A stretch of DNA of 5,558 nucleotides, taken from assembly GCA_011522945.1 (NCBI GenBank), contig WTHY01000144.1, forward strand, positions 1 through 5,558, in the 5' to 3' direction. A program made the position numbers and the translations under genes. A model generated the notes under the pieces. It was not told the origin of the DNA, ran no database searches, and saw only the letters and a program-made list of their open reading frames with translations. Shown here in pieces: positions 1-5,558 of this stretch; the first letter of the stretch is position 1; the number at the start of each line of letters is the position of its first letter. The stretch comes from Alphaproteobacteria bacterium. GTDB lineage: Bacteria > Pseudomonadota > Alphaproteobacteria > Puniceispirillales > Puniceispirillaceae.

Positions 1-2002
1 TCACAAGAATGGTCGGGCTTGAGACAATACGGCCGAGCTGGTTTGTCTCTAGGAAATTCAAAGCGGAGGTGATTTCCCCTGTAGGGGCAGAGAGATTGAC
101 AGAATAGCCCCCAGTAATTGCAGATGAGATGTTGGTCAGCAAATCTGCCTCTGTCACACCACTGCCACCAGGCGTATCGGTTGCACGAAGTAGATTTTCG
201 AGCCTGCGGCTAAAGTCGCGCGATACAGTTACCATGAAAATCTCAACTAGGACCTGCATTTGTGGGGCATCGTCCTCGGTTACAAGCCGCATGGCAATTG
301 AGTTCTGAACACGTGTGCCTTGGATGATGATACCTGTTGAGTCAGCTTGTAAGGAAACAGGGCGCAAGCTTGGGCTGGTGTTGCAGCCATCTGGCAAGTC
401 AATTGAAATGGTGGGTGTTGTTACAACAGGGGCAGGTGCCGCTGTGGCTGTTGTTGCTGCGGCACCTGCGTCTGCTGCTTCACCACCGTCTGTTGCGGCT
501 GCCTCAGCCTCTGCAGGCATCTCAGCTGCATCTGCTTCGGCACTGGCAGCAGCAAGCTCAGCGGTTGTTTGCGTTTGGAACGTTGAGAAATAGTTATTTA
601 GATATTCAAGGGATGCGGTACTTTCCTTGTTATAAACAGCAATTTTCTCAACAAATACCTCTTGGCCTGGAATGACGCAGGGATCTTCGACCAAAATGTC
701 ATTAAAGCGTGACTGCACAGACGCTAGACGTTTTCCTTCAGCTGAATTATCAGCATTCTGATCCTGGGCAAGGAGCATATTTGTTTCTGAATCAAACTGC
801 GCTAGCCATGGCCGTAAGGCGAAACTCTCATTTGATAAGCTACGCAACGCGCCAATTGCCTCTGCACCTAAACCAGCACGCTCAAAGCCATCAACTCCTG
901 ATAAAAAGCCGTCACTATCACCGCGCATTAAGCCTTGCACGAGAACAAGCATTGAACGGACAGCACCTAAATCAAACCGTGCCTCTTGTAATTGCTTTCG
1001 TTTGAAGAGCAACTGGTTATAGGCAATGATAGCTTGTCTAATTTGCCCTAATTGAGAATCTAGCTCATTGTCCCGATAAAATCTTGCAATCTCTACATCA
1101 GGGTCGAATAGGATTGCCAAATCATGTTGTGTTAAAACAGCGTCTAATATCGATAAGGCACTGGCACGCATTTGCACGCCAACACGAATATCAGATGATA
1201 ATATATCATTTGAAAGGCTACCCTGAATATTTAATGCGCCTGTGATAAGCCGAATCACATCAGCCAAAGGCATATCGCGAACAGCCAATGTGATCATTTT
1301 GTCGTCTACATAATTATCCAGTAAGGCAGTCTTTGATGGCATGTTGCTTGCGCGGCCACCTATAAAGACGATATCCGCTGGCATTGATAGATAGCCATCT
1401 GGATCACGTGTTAGGTTTTTACCAAATACATCTGGTAGGGTCTCAGAAAGACCGGGAATCACTTCTTTTGCAAGCGTTTCTTCGCGTGTTTGTAGTACGG
1501 CTAATGTGTCATATAACTTATCTTCAAGTGCGGCGCCTCTATCAAACATAAGTTTAAGTCGCTCATCGCCTCGTGATTTAACAAGCGCCTGTCTATCTTC
1601 GTCGCTCATTGGTTTGAGTTCTGGTTGCGGTGCAAGCCCGTCTTCTAAGTTATCTTCAGGCGATGCTTGCGCTTCACGAAACCGGATCTCTTCAGAGATC
1701 TGCTGTTGCAATAAATTAATAAAATCGGGGTTGGCCAGCGAGGTTGGATGATGCAGTACCTGCAATATCGTGCGCCGTGGTTGACGCTGAGGAAGCTCAA
1801 ACTCAAGCTTTTCTGCTTCTGTCTTTGGGGCAATCATGCGCTCTTGTACAACAGCACTAGCCTGCTCAAGCGTAACATCAGCTTCAGTGAGGCGTTCAGG
1901 ACCAGTGCAGGATGCTAATAAAAGAGCGGAGCCTAAGACACCTGCTCTTTGAACCATACTCTTCGTGAGAGACACATTACGGAGTTCTTGAAACCAAACC
2001 AT
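1..2002 (-). CDS. Outer-membrane secretin lipoprotein of a type IV pilus system (partial, 3' end outside window)
   Basis: Likely forms the outer-membrane channel for the pilus. The frame is open from about 2002 to position 1 and continues beyond it. Seen, numbering from ATG 2002: a lipoprotein signal with lipobox LLLASC and Cys32; about 200 unrecognised polar residues; an N0/STN-like segment at about 230-305 (MITLAVRDMPLADVIRLI); unrecognised, mostly helical-looking sequence to about 440; a secretin_N-like segment at about 445-580 containing an Ala/Glu-rich insert (about 480-523); then the secretin domain, with QVLVEIFMVTV near 580 and GRIVSSPTILV at the window edge. The last two are classic secretin signatures. 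The membrane barrel is missing here. The start is uncertain: ATG 2017, ATG 2002, GTG 1975 (gives a very typical 22-residue signal, MSLTKSMVQRAG...) and ATG 1957 are all in frame and none has a good ribosome site. MshL, PilN/BfpB and PilQ-like identities cannot be separated from this fragment. The secretin call is firm; the subtype is not. Confidence 0.88.
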   Translation of the reverse strand, partial: MVWFQELRNVSLTKSMVQRAGVLGSALLLASCTGPERLTEADVTLEQASAVVQERMIAPKTEAEKLEFELPQRQPRRTILQVLHHPTSLANPDFINLLQQQISEEIRFREAQASPEDNLEDGLAPQPELKPMSDEDRQALVKSRGDERLKLMFDRGAALEDKLYDTLAVLQTREETLAKEVIPGLSETLPDVFGKNLTRDPDGYLSMPADIVFIGGRASNMPSKTALLDNYVDDKMITLAVRDMPLADVIRLITGALNIQGSLSNDILSSDIRVGVQMRASALSILDAVLTQHDLAILFDPDVEIARFYRDNELDSQLGQIRQAIIAYNQLLFKRKQLQEARFDLGAVRSMLVLVQGLMRGDSDGFLSGVDGFERAGLGAEAIGALRSLSNESFALRPWLAQFDSETNMLLAQDQNADNSAEGKRLASVQSRFNDILVEDPCVIPGQEVFVEKIAVYNKESTASLEYLNNYFSTFQTQTTAELAAASAEADAAEMPAEAEAAATDGGEAADAGAAATTATAAPAPVVTTPTISIDLPDGCNTSPSLRPVSLQADSTGIIIQGTRVQNSIAMRLVTEDDAPQMQVLVEIFMVTVSRDFSRRLENLLRATDTPGGSGVTEADLLTNISSAITGGYSVNLSAPTGEITSALNFLETNQLGRIVSSPTILV

Positions 2003-2050
2003 GCCAGTAAAGACCATAACCCAAAACAACCAATATTTTTCACCAGTAAA

Positions 2051-2854
2051 CTATATATAGCTGATCGGGTAAAGAAGAAACACAATACTTAGGAATACGC
2101 CAAAAGGTAATTTTGAGGAAATATGCTTTTTTCCGAGCAGAATGAGGGTAATTCCAACAAGAGCGCCTAAATACGCACCGCCAAAAAATGTAATGACAGC
2201 GCCGATGGGCCCAAACCAAGCCCCAATCATAGCCATTAACCAGATATCACCACTGCCAAAGCCATTAACACCGCGCATGATTTTATAAGCAAAATTGATT
2301 AGTATGATAAAACTTGCGCCCAAAGCTGCCCCAAAAACTGCTGAAGCAGGGGCAACAGGCCAATCCGGGATGAGTAAACTCGCCGCAAACCCAAAAAAGG
2401 CACCTAAGCCGAGGGACGGGGTCCATAATACCATGCCGCTGAAATCTGTTAGAAAGGCAATGATCATAATCGCAAGGGCTATACTCAGCGCAAGGCAAGC
2501 CCAGAACGGGAGAATGGCAGCATAAATGCAAAATAATATAGCTGTGCCAAGTTCCACAGCTACATATCTGGCGGGTAATGGATGCTTTTTGCACCCACAT
2601 TTCCCCATAAGTATAAGATATCCAACAATAGGAAGATTTTCGAATGCCCGTAAGTTGCGATTACAAAAACGGCATCTGGAGGGCTGAGAAATTGGGTCTT
2701 CATCTAAAAGAAGACGCAAGGCTGCTGCATTTGCAAAAGACCCAATTGATGCGCCATATATGAATGTAAAAATTGCAACCACAACAGGCCAATCGGTCGC
2801 CATTAAAAGTGCAGGTGTGTCAAATGTGAATTGCGAAGAGATAAAGCCGGTCAT
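2051..2854 (-). CDS. pilD: Prepilin peptidase / N-methyltransferase (type IV leader peptidase, A24 family)
   Basis: Inner-membrane aspartyl protease that removes the prepilin leader; most members also methylate the new N-terminal residue. The 267-residue protein is close to the usual 260-290 length and is strongly hydrophobic, with about eight membrane segments. Family marks in order: the N-terminal GASIGSFANAAALRL segment; a cytoplasmic zinc-finger-like loop with CRFC (61-64) and CGC (86-88), followed by ARYVAVELGTA; catalytic Asp137 in FLTDFSG; catalytic Asp203 in GFGSGDIWLMAMIGAWFG; and a C-terminal KLPFGVFLS. Two points are odd. The second cysteine pair is spaced C-X-C rather than the usual C-X2-C. 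The usual D-x-D...LPD around the first aspartate is reduced to a single Asp. The two aspartates are 66 residues apart, in line with the family. Its gene sits between those for the Sel1 protein and the secretin, and its substrate is probably the pilin at 4888. No clear ribosome site precedes ATG 2854; Met18 is an alternative start. Confidence 0.95.
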   Translation of the reverse strand: MTGFISSQFTFDTPALLMATDWPVVVAIFTFIYGASIGSFANAAALRLLLDEDPISQPSRCRFCNRNLRAFENLPIVGYLILMGKCGCKKHPLPARYVAVELGTAILFCIYAAILPFWACLALSIALAIMIIAFLTDFSGMVLWTPSLGLGAFFGFAASLLIPDWPVAPASAVFGAALGASFIILINFAYKIMRGVNGFGSGDIWLMAMIGAWFGPIGAVITFFGGAYLGALVGITLILLGKKHISSKLPFGVFLSIVFLLYPISYI

Positions 2855-2901
2855 ATCAAATTTGAATGCCCATTTCTGGCATCATGCACTTTCCAAAACA
2901 T
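2851..2901 (-). other. Possible 16-residue upstream ORF overlapping the prepilin peptidase start
   Basis: In the 84-base gap between the Sel1 gene and pilD, an ATG at 2901 opens a 16-codon frame (MFWKVHDARNGHSNLI). Its TGA overlaps the ATG of pilD in an ATGA arrangement, which is the usual geometry for translational coupling. No ribosome site precedes the small ORF and the peptide is not recognised, so it may be chance. The same stretch contains an imperfect hairpin (GATGCC, 7-base loop, GGCATT; 2865-2883) that ends 10 bases before the pilD start. Confidence 0.15.
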
Positions 2902-2938
2902 ATCTAATTGCTAAACGCGGATTGGCAGATAGGGCGGG

Positions 2939-3676
2939 TCATTTTTTGTCAGGCAACTGAAGCAGCAGCGAGGCTGCGTCCTCAGAGCCTTTCTCAGCCG
3001 CTACCTCCAGCCATCGCTTTGCCTCATTCAGGGCGTCTGGCGACCGGCGATTTAGATGATAATCTGCCAATGTCAGCATGGCTTGTACTAAGCCACCATT
3101 TGCAGCACATCGTACTTGCGGCAGAGCTTGTTTAAAGGCCTCTCCCTGGTTTAGTTTGTTTCTCGCTGCCACAAGACAGGCACGTGGCTCGTTTCGTCGA
3201 ATTGCATTCGCCAAAAGCTCAGCGGCCCGTTTTTTATCTCTGCCAGGGTTGTTTTCATCAGCATACAGAATCGCTAGTTCGAAATTGGGCTCTTTAGAAT
3301 TGCGGGCAAGGGCACGCTCTAACCATTTTCTGGCTTTGATGTAATTTTGTTCAATACCAAAACCTTGCCGATACATGGAGCCTGTTAACTCAGCTGCTTC
3401 AGGATGCCCCTTGCGTGCAGCATTCAACGCCCAACCAAATGCGAGTTGATAATTCTCCTCAGCGCCGTCTTCAGCGCGAGCATTAAGGTAAAGGGCTATC
3501 TCATACATCGCAACAGCATCGCCAGATTTGGCCATACTTAGCGTGTCAAACAGCTCTTGAGATGCGTCCTCAGGCAATGTTGATGCAGTTGCTGAGCCGG
3601 CACTCAGAGGCGCGATGAGCATAAGTACTATTGTAAGTACTGTTAAATTAGTATTTCGTAATGGTGCAATGATCAT
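2939..3676 (-). CDS. Secreted Sel1-like repeat protein, first gene of the secretin/peptidase operon
   Basis: A 245-residue protein of unknown specific role, built of TPR/Sel1-type helical repeats that normally act as protein-protein scaffolds. Residues 1-31 form a signal peptide: Arg7, a hydrophobic core TVLTIVLMLIAPL, and an A-T-A site after residue 31. There is no lipobox, so a soluble periplasmic protein is predicted. The clearest Sel1 unit runs from about 79 to 125 (AFGWALNAARKGHPEAAELTGSMYRQGFG, written as two pieces: AFGWALNAARKGHPEAAE then LTGSMYRQGFG), continuing into NYIKARKWLERALAR. Weaker units lie at about 52-78, 128-165 and 195-238 (EAKRWLEVAAEKGSEDAAS). Two cysteines occur in the C-terminal half. 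Position beside secretin and pilus genes suggests a part in secretin or pilus assembly, perhaps comparable to TPR pilotins such as PilF/PilW, though those are lipoproteins; this is inference. No ribosome site is visible before ATG 3676, and a promoter-like element lies almost directly upstream. Confidence 0.85.
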   Translation of the reverse strand: MIIAPLRNTNLTVLTIVLMLIAPLSAGSATASTLPEDASQELFDTLSMAKSGDAVAMYEIALYLNARAEDGAEENYQLAFGWALNAARKGHPEAAELTGSMYRQGFGIEQNYIKARKWLERALARNSKEPNFELAILYADENNPGRDKKRAAELLANAIRRNEPRACLVAARNKLNQGEAFKQALPQVRCAANGGLVQAMLTLADYHLNRRSPDALNEAKRWLEVAAEKGSEDAASLLLQLPDKK

Positions 3677-3752
3677 ATAATGATTGTTATAGCAGTTGTT
3701 GAAATATTTTGTTCAATATTAGAAATTACGAACCTACACATAGGTATGTATC
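3677..3752. promoter_or_regulatory. Divergent intergenic region between the Sel1 gene and pilT
   Basis: This 76-base, AT-rich spacer separates the two divergent transcription units, so both promoters should lie here or overlap the gene ends. It contains an inverted repeat TTGAA-N8-TTCAA (3699-3703 and 3712-3716) and a shorter dyad TATAA-N6-TTATA (3676-3691), either of which could be a regulator site. On the plus side only a weak AGG (3742-3744) precedes ATG 3753 of pilT as a ribosome site, and I could not assign a convincing plus-strand -35/-10 pair. Confidence 0.5.
3686..3694 (-). promoter_or_regulatory. Candidate extended -10 promoter for the leftward Sel1/pilD/secretin operon
   Basis: Read on the minus strand, this is TGC-TATAAC, an extended -10 element (TGn plus a hexamer with five of six consensus bases). 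A TTGAAC resembling a -35 lies 19 bases upstream of the hexamer, longer than the ideal 17. Initiation 7 bases downstream would fall about 3 bases before ATG 3676, giving a nearly leaderless transcript. That would agree with the lack of a ribosome site before this start. Confidence 0.35.
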
Positions 3753-4748
3753 ATGGAAAATCCCATTTACAAAATGTTATTGGAGACAGTGCGCACAAGA
3801 CGTGTGTCTGACTTTCATATTCACGGCGAGAAGCCTGTACATATCCGTGAATCTGGTGAAATTGTTGCATTAGATCTCATTGCTACAAATGAAATGATTG
3901 CCGATTTGATGCGTCATGAGCTGGGCGATGAAGCCTTTGAAGCCTTTGATTCCTATGGCGATGTTGATTTTGCCATTCAATTTGAAGGGCAAAGATTTCG
4001 TGCCAATGGGTATAAAACAATCAAAGGTTATGGCCTTGTCCTCCGTGTGATTGTCACCGAGGTGCCGCATATCGATAAGCTTGGTCTACCGCAAGCGGTG
4101 CATGATGTTCTGACATTGAAGGATGGCCTTGTACTTGTAACGGGGCAGACTGGCTCAGGTAAATCTACGTCGCTTGCTGCAATGGTCGATAAGATTAATC
4201 GTGAGCGAAATGAAAATATCATAACAGTCGAAGATCCTGTGGAATTTGTCCATGAAAGCAAAAAATCGATTATCTCACAAAGAGAGGTAGGCCCACATAC
4301 GAGTAGTTTTGCCGCTGCCTTGAAGGGCGCTCTGCGTCAAGATCCTGACATTATATTGATGGGGGAACTTCGGGATTATGAAACTGTATCTATGGCTATG
4401 ACGGCAGCAGAAACTGGCCACCTTGTCTTTGGAACCTTGCATACAAATGGCGCTCCAGAGACGATAAACCGGATAATCGATGTATTTCCGGCAGAGGAAC
4501 AACCACAAGCACGATCACAATTATCACAATCTCTCAGGCTTGTGATGACCCAGCAGCTATTAAAACGCAAAGGTGGCGGCCGTATTGGTGCGTTTGAGGT
4601 TATGGTGAATATACCAGCCGTTGCTAACTTAATTCGTGAGGCAAAAATCGTTCAAATTCAAACAATTATGCAAACAGGTAGCCAATATGGCATGGTGTTG
4701 ATGGACAAATATATAGAGATGTTACAGGAAAATGATCTCATAGAATGA
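3753..4748 (+). CDS. pilT: Type IV pilus retraction ATPase PilT
   Basis: Hexameric cytoplasmic ATPase that powers pilus disassembly, and thereby twitching, adhesion control or DNA uptake. The 331-residue protein aligns by eye with PilT along almost its whole length. The N-terminal PAS-like domain has SDFHIHGEKPVHIRESGEI (19-37). Walker A is GQTGSGKST (131-139). The Asp box is IITVEDPVEFVHESKK (156-171). Walker B is DIILMGELRD (199-208) with its catalytic Glu205. The His box is TGHLVFGTLHT (221-231). NLIRE (292-296) corresponds to the AIRNLIRE motif needed for retraction in characterised PilT, here AVANLIRE. The family usually runs about 344 residues or more, and this one lacks roughly 10-15 residues at the C-terminus. 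PilB-type extension ATPases are longer and carry tetracysteine zinc motifs, which are absent here. DotB-like relatives are the main alternative. It lies upstream of the pilin gene on the same strand. Confidence 0.95.
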   Translation: MENPIYKMLLETVRTRRVSDFHIHGEKPVHIRESGEIVALDLIATNEMIADLMRHELGDEAFEAFDSYGDVDFAIQFEGQRFRANGYKTIKGYGLVLRVIVTEVPHIDKLGLPQAVHDVLTLKDGLVLVTGQTGSGKSTSLAAMVDKINRERNENIITVEDPVEFVHESKKSIISQREVGPHTSSFAAALKGALRQDPDIILMGELRDYETVSMAMTAAETGHLVFGTLHTNGAPETINRIIDVFPAEEQPQARSQLSQSLRLVMTQQLLKRKGGGRIGAFEVMVNIPAVANLIREAKIVQIQTIMQTGSQYGMVLMDKYIEMLQENDLIE

Positions 4749-4887
4749 TCTTTATCCTAAGCAACTATATATTTGGATATTGATTTTTATAGTAAATTTG
4801 TGTTCTATACGGTCGATTAAGGGTTTTTTAACCTACTATGCATGGGATGTCGGTCATGGCCGGCGAATTTTAGAGAAGGAACGAATT
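4749..4887 (+). promoter_or_regulatory. Leader and probable promoter region of the pilin gene
   Basis: No gene is supported in this 139-base gap. The pilin frame stays open upstream to 4780, but those residues resemble neither a leader nor a membrane segment. Two weak promoter-like arrangements are visible: TTGATT (4780-4785) with TGT-TCTATA (4801-4809), and a lone TATAGT (4788-4793) without a -35 partner. A short GC-rich hairpin, GTCGG-N6-CCGGC (4849-4864, one G-T pair), sits about 10 bases before the ribosome site. GGTT-TTTT-AACC (4822-4833) is too short to call a terminator. No GG-N10-GC sigma-54 signature was found. Confidence 0.35.
4874..4880 (+). promoter_or_regulatory. Strong ribosome binding site that sets the pilin start
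   Basis: AGAAGGA ends 7 bases before ATG 4888 and 10 bases before the adjacent in-frame ATG 4891. It is the only clear Shine-Dalgarno sequence in the window, which fits the high expression expected of a major pilin. It argues for the start at 4888 or 4891 over the upstream in-frame ATG at 4780. Confidence 0.75.
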
Positions 4888-5529
4888 ATGATGAAGAAAT
4901 CCGAAGGTTTCTCACTTATCGAACTACTCGTGGTTGTAGCCATCATCGGCGTGCTTGCGTCAGTAGGTATCGTTGGCTATTCACAGTATATCGAAAATAC
5001 CAAGGCTGACGTAGCTAGAACAAACGCACAAGGCGTTGAGCGTTGGTTGACTTCAACACAGCTAGCTCGTAGCGGTGGCCTGACTGTTGACCCGAACGAA
5101 TGTAGCACAACAGATAATGGTACTGGCGGTCTTGAACATTGCTTTGAGCAGTTGACATCAACAACACTAGGTTCAAACAGCGATCGTAACGGCCCATTCT
5201 CAAGCTTCAGCAATCCTTACCAGACACAAGAAGGTGCACCAATCATCGCGTTCCGTGACAACGGTTCAAATGCCCTGGATAATGGCGCTGGTGGTGCCAC
5301 TGATCCCGGCGGCACATGTGATAATGAAGACAACACTAGCGTTTTCACAGCCTTTGATAATGGTACATCAAGCGATGCTAATCAAACAGATTATCGTGGA
5401 GTGATCATGATTCAGCTTCTCGACACAGATGGTGGTGACGAAATGTCACAAACAACAAACCGTATTCGTGTTGGTTACTGTAACCTAGACGAAAACTTTG
5501 TTGAGGTGGCTGATAATATCAGCTTCTAA
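4888..5529 (+). CDS. Type IVa prepilin (probable major pilin)
   Basis: Structural subunit of the pilus fibre, 213 residues as precursor. The leader MMKKSEG is followed by FSLIELLVVVAIIGVLASVG: cleavage after Gly7, mature Phe1 and the conserved Glu5, then the hydrophobic N-terminal helix. This is the canonical class IVa signature and the expected substrate of the peptidase encoded at 2051-2854. The mature protein has 206 residues. Its globular part is rich in Asp, Asn, Gly, Thr and Ser and is acidic, with Cys72, Cys85, Cys144 and Cys198 available for disulfides. DNG occurs four times (at about 76, 124, 131 and 157), and an acidic DTDGGDE loop lies at 179-185. The start is fixed by the ribosome site and leader length; an in-frame ATG at 4780 would add 36 residues before the leader and is rejected. 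A T2SS-type pseudopilin is a less likely alternative because PilT is encoded next to it. Confidence 0.93.
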   Translation: MMKKSEGFSLIELLVVVAIIGVLASVGIVGYSQYIENTKADVARTNAQGVERWLTSTQLARSGGLTVDPNECSTTDNGTGGLEHCFEQLTSTTLGSNSDRNGPFSSFSNPYQTQEGAPIIAFRDNGSNALDNGAGGATDPGGTCDNEDNTSVFTAFDNGTSSDANQTDYRGVIMIQLLDTDGGDEMSQTTNRIRVGYCNLDENFVEVADNISF

Positions 5530-5558
5530 TAATCAAACTATAATGAGCGCTCCGATAT
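5530..5558 (+). other. Downstream tail of the pilin gene, nothing firm
   Basis: Twenty-nine bases remain after the pilin stop. They contain the palindrome GAGCGCTC (5545-5552), which might be the core of a terminator hairpin cut by the window edge, and an ATG at 5543 (M-S-A-P-I) without a ribosome site that could begin another gene. Neither can be decided here. Confidence 0.2.

Noticed and set aside
315..675. Plus-strand ORFs including an Ala/Val-rich one of 92 codons
   Set aside because: They are shadows of the secretin's Ala-rich insert on the opposite strand. They have no ribosome site, and the minus frame shows clear family motifs on both sides.
709..1005. Plus-strand 98-codon ORF
   Set aside because: It is antisense to the continuous secretin frame and resembles no known protein.
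4275..4570. Minus-strand ORFs inside pilT
   Set aside because: They are shadows of pilT, which has every expected ATPase motif in the plus frame.
3753..4748. Identification of the ATPase as PilB/GspE extension motor
   Set aside because: It is too short, lacks the tetracysteine zinc motif, and matches PilT motifs from N-terminus to NLIRE.
4822..4833. GGTT-TTTT-AACC as a terminator after pilT
   Set aside because: The stem is only four pairs, AT-rich in part, and no T-run follows it.
4780..4887. Upstream in-frame start giving a 249-residue pilin
   Set aside because: The added 36 residues would place a long non-leader segment before the canonical short leader. The strong ribosome site supports 4888.
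5539..5544. Perfect TATAAT after the pilin stop
   Set aside because: No -35-like sequence lies 15-19 bases upstream, and chance occurrence is likely in this AT-rich tail.

Overview
The window is a compact piece of a type IV pilus (T4P) locus from a Gram-negative bacterium. An outer-membrane secretin lipoprotein, a prepilin peptidase, a PilT-type retraction ATPase and a class IVa prepilin lie together, along with a secreted Sel1-like repeat protein. Base composition is moderate (by eye somewhat below 50% GC). Shine-Dalgarno sequences are weak or absent for every gene except the pilin. The protein types fit Proteobacteria and possibly a marine alphaproteobacterium, but nothing here fixes the lineage, so treat that as inference.

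Layout: two divergent transcription units meet at a 76-base intergenic region (3677-3752). Leftward (minus strand) run the Sel1-repeat protein (3676 to 2939), the prepilin peptidase PilD (2854 to 2051) and a large secretin (about 2002 to beyond position 1, C-terminal barrel outside the window). Gaps are 84 and about 48 bases, with no clear terminator between them, so they look like one operon. Rightward (plus strand) run pilT (3753-4748), a 139-base leader/promoter region (4749-4887), and a prepilin gene (4888-5529) that carries the only strong ribosome binding site. A 29-base tail follows the pilin.

How they work together: PilD cleaves the short leader of the prepilin after Gly7 and, in most family members, N-methylates the new Phe. 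The pilin is assembled by an extension motor not present in this window (PilB, PilC and the PilM-P alignment complex are absent here). PilT depolymerises the fibre, and the secretin lets it through the outer membrane. The Sel1-repeat protein has a signal peptide and heads the secretin/peptidase operon, so a periplasmic role in secretin or pilus assembly is a reasonable guess.

The most unusual part is the secretin. It has about 200 residues of unrecognised sequence before its N0 domain and about 130 residues of unrecognised, helix-rich sequence after it. An Ala/Glu-rich low-complexity stretch interrupts what looks like its last periplasmic (secretin_N / N3-type) domain. I see no RNA genes, insertion sequences, CRISPR arrays or phage genes.
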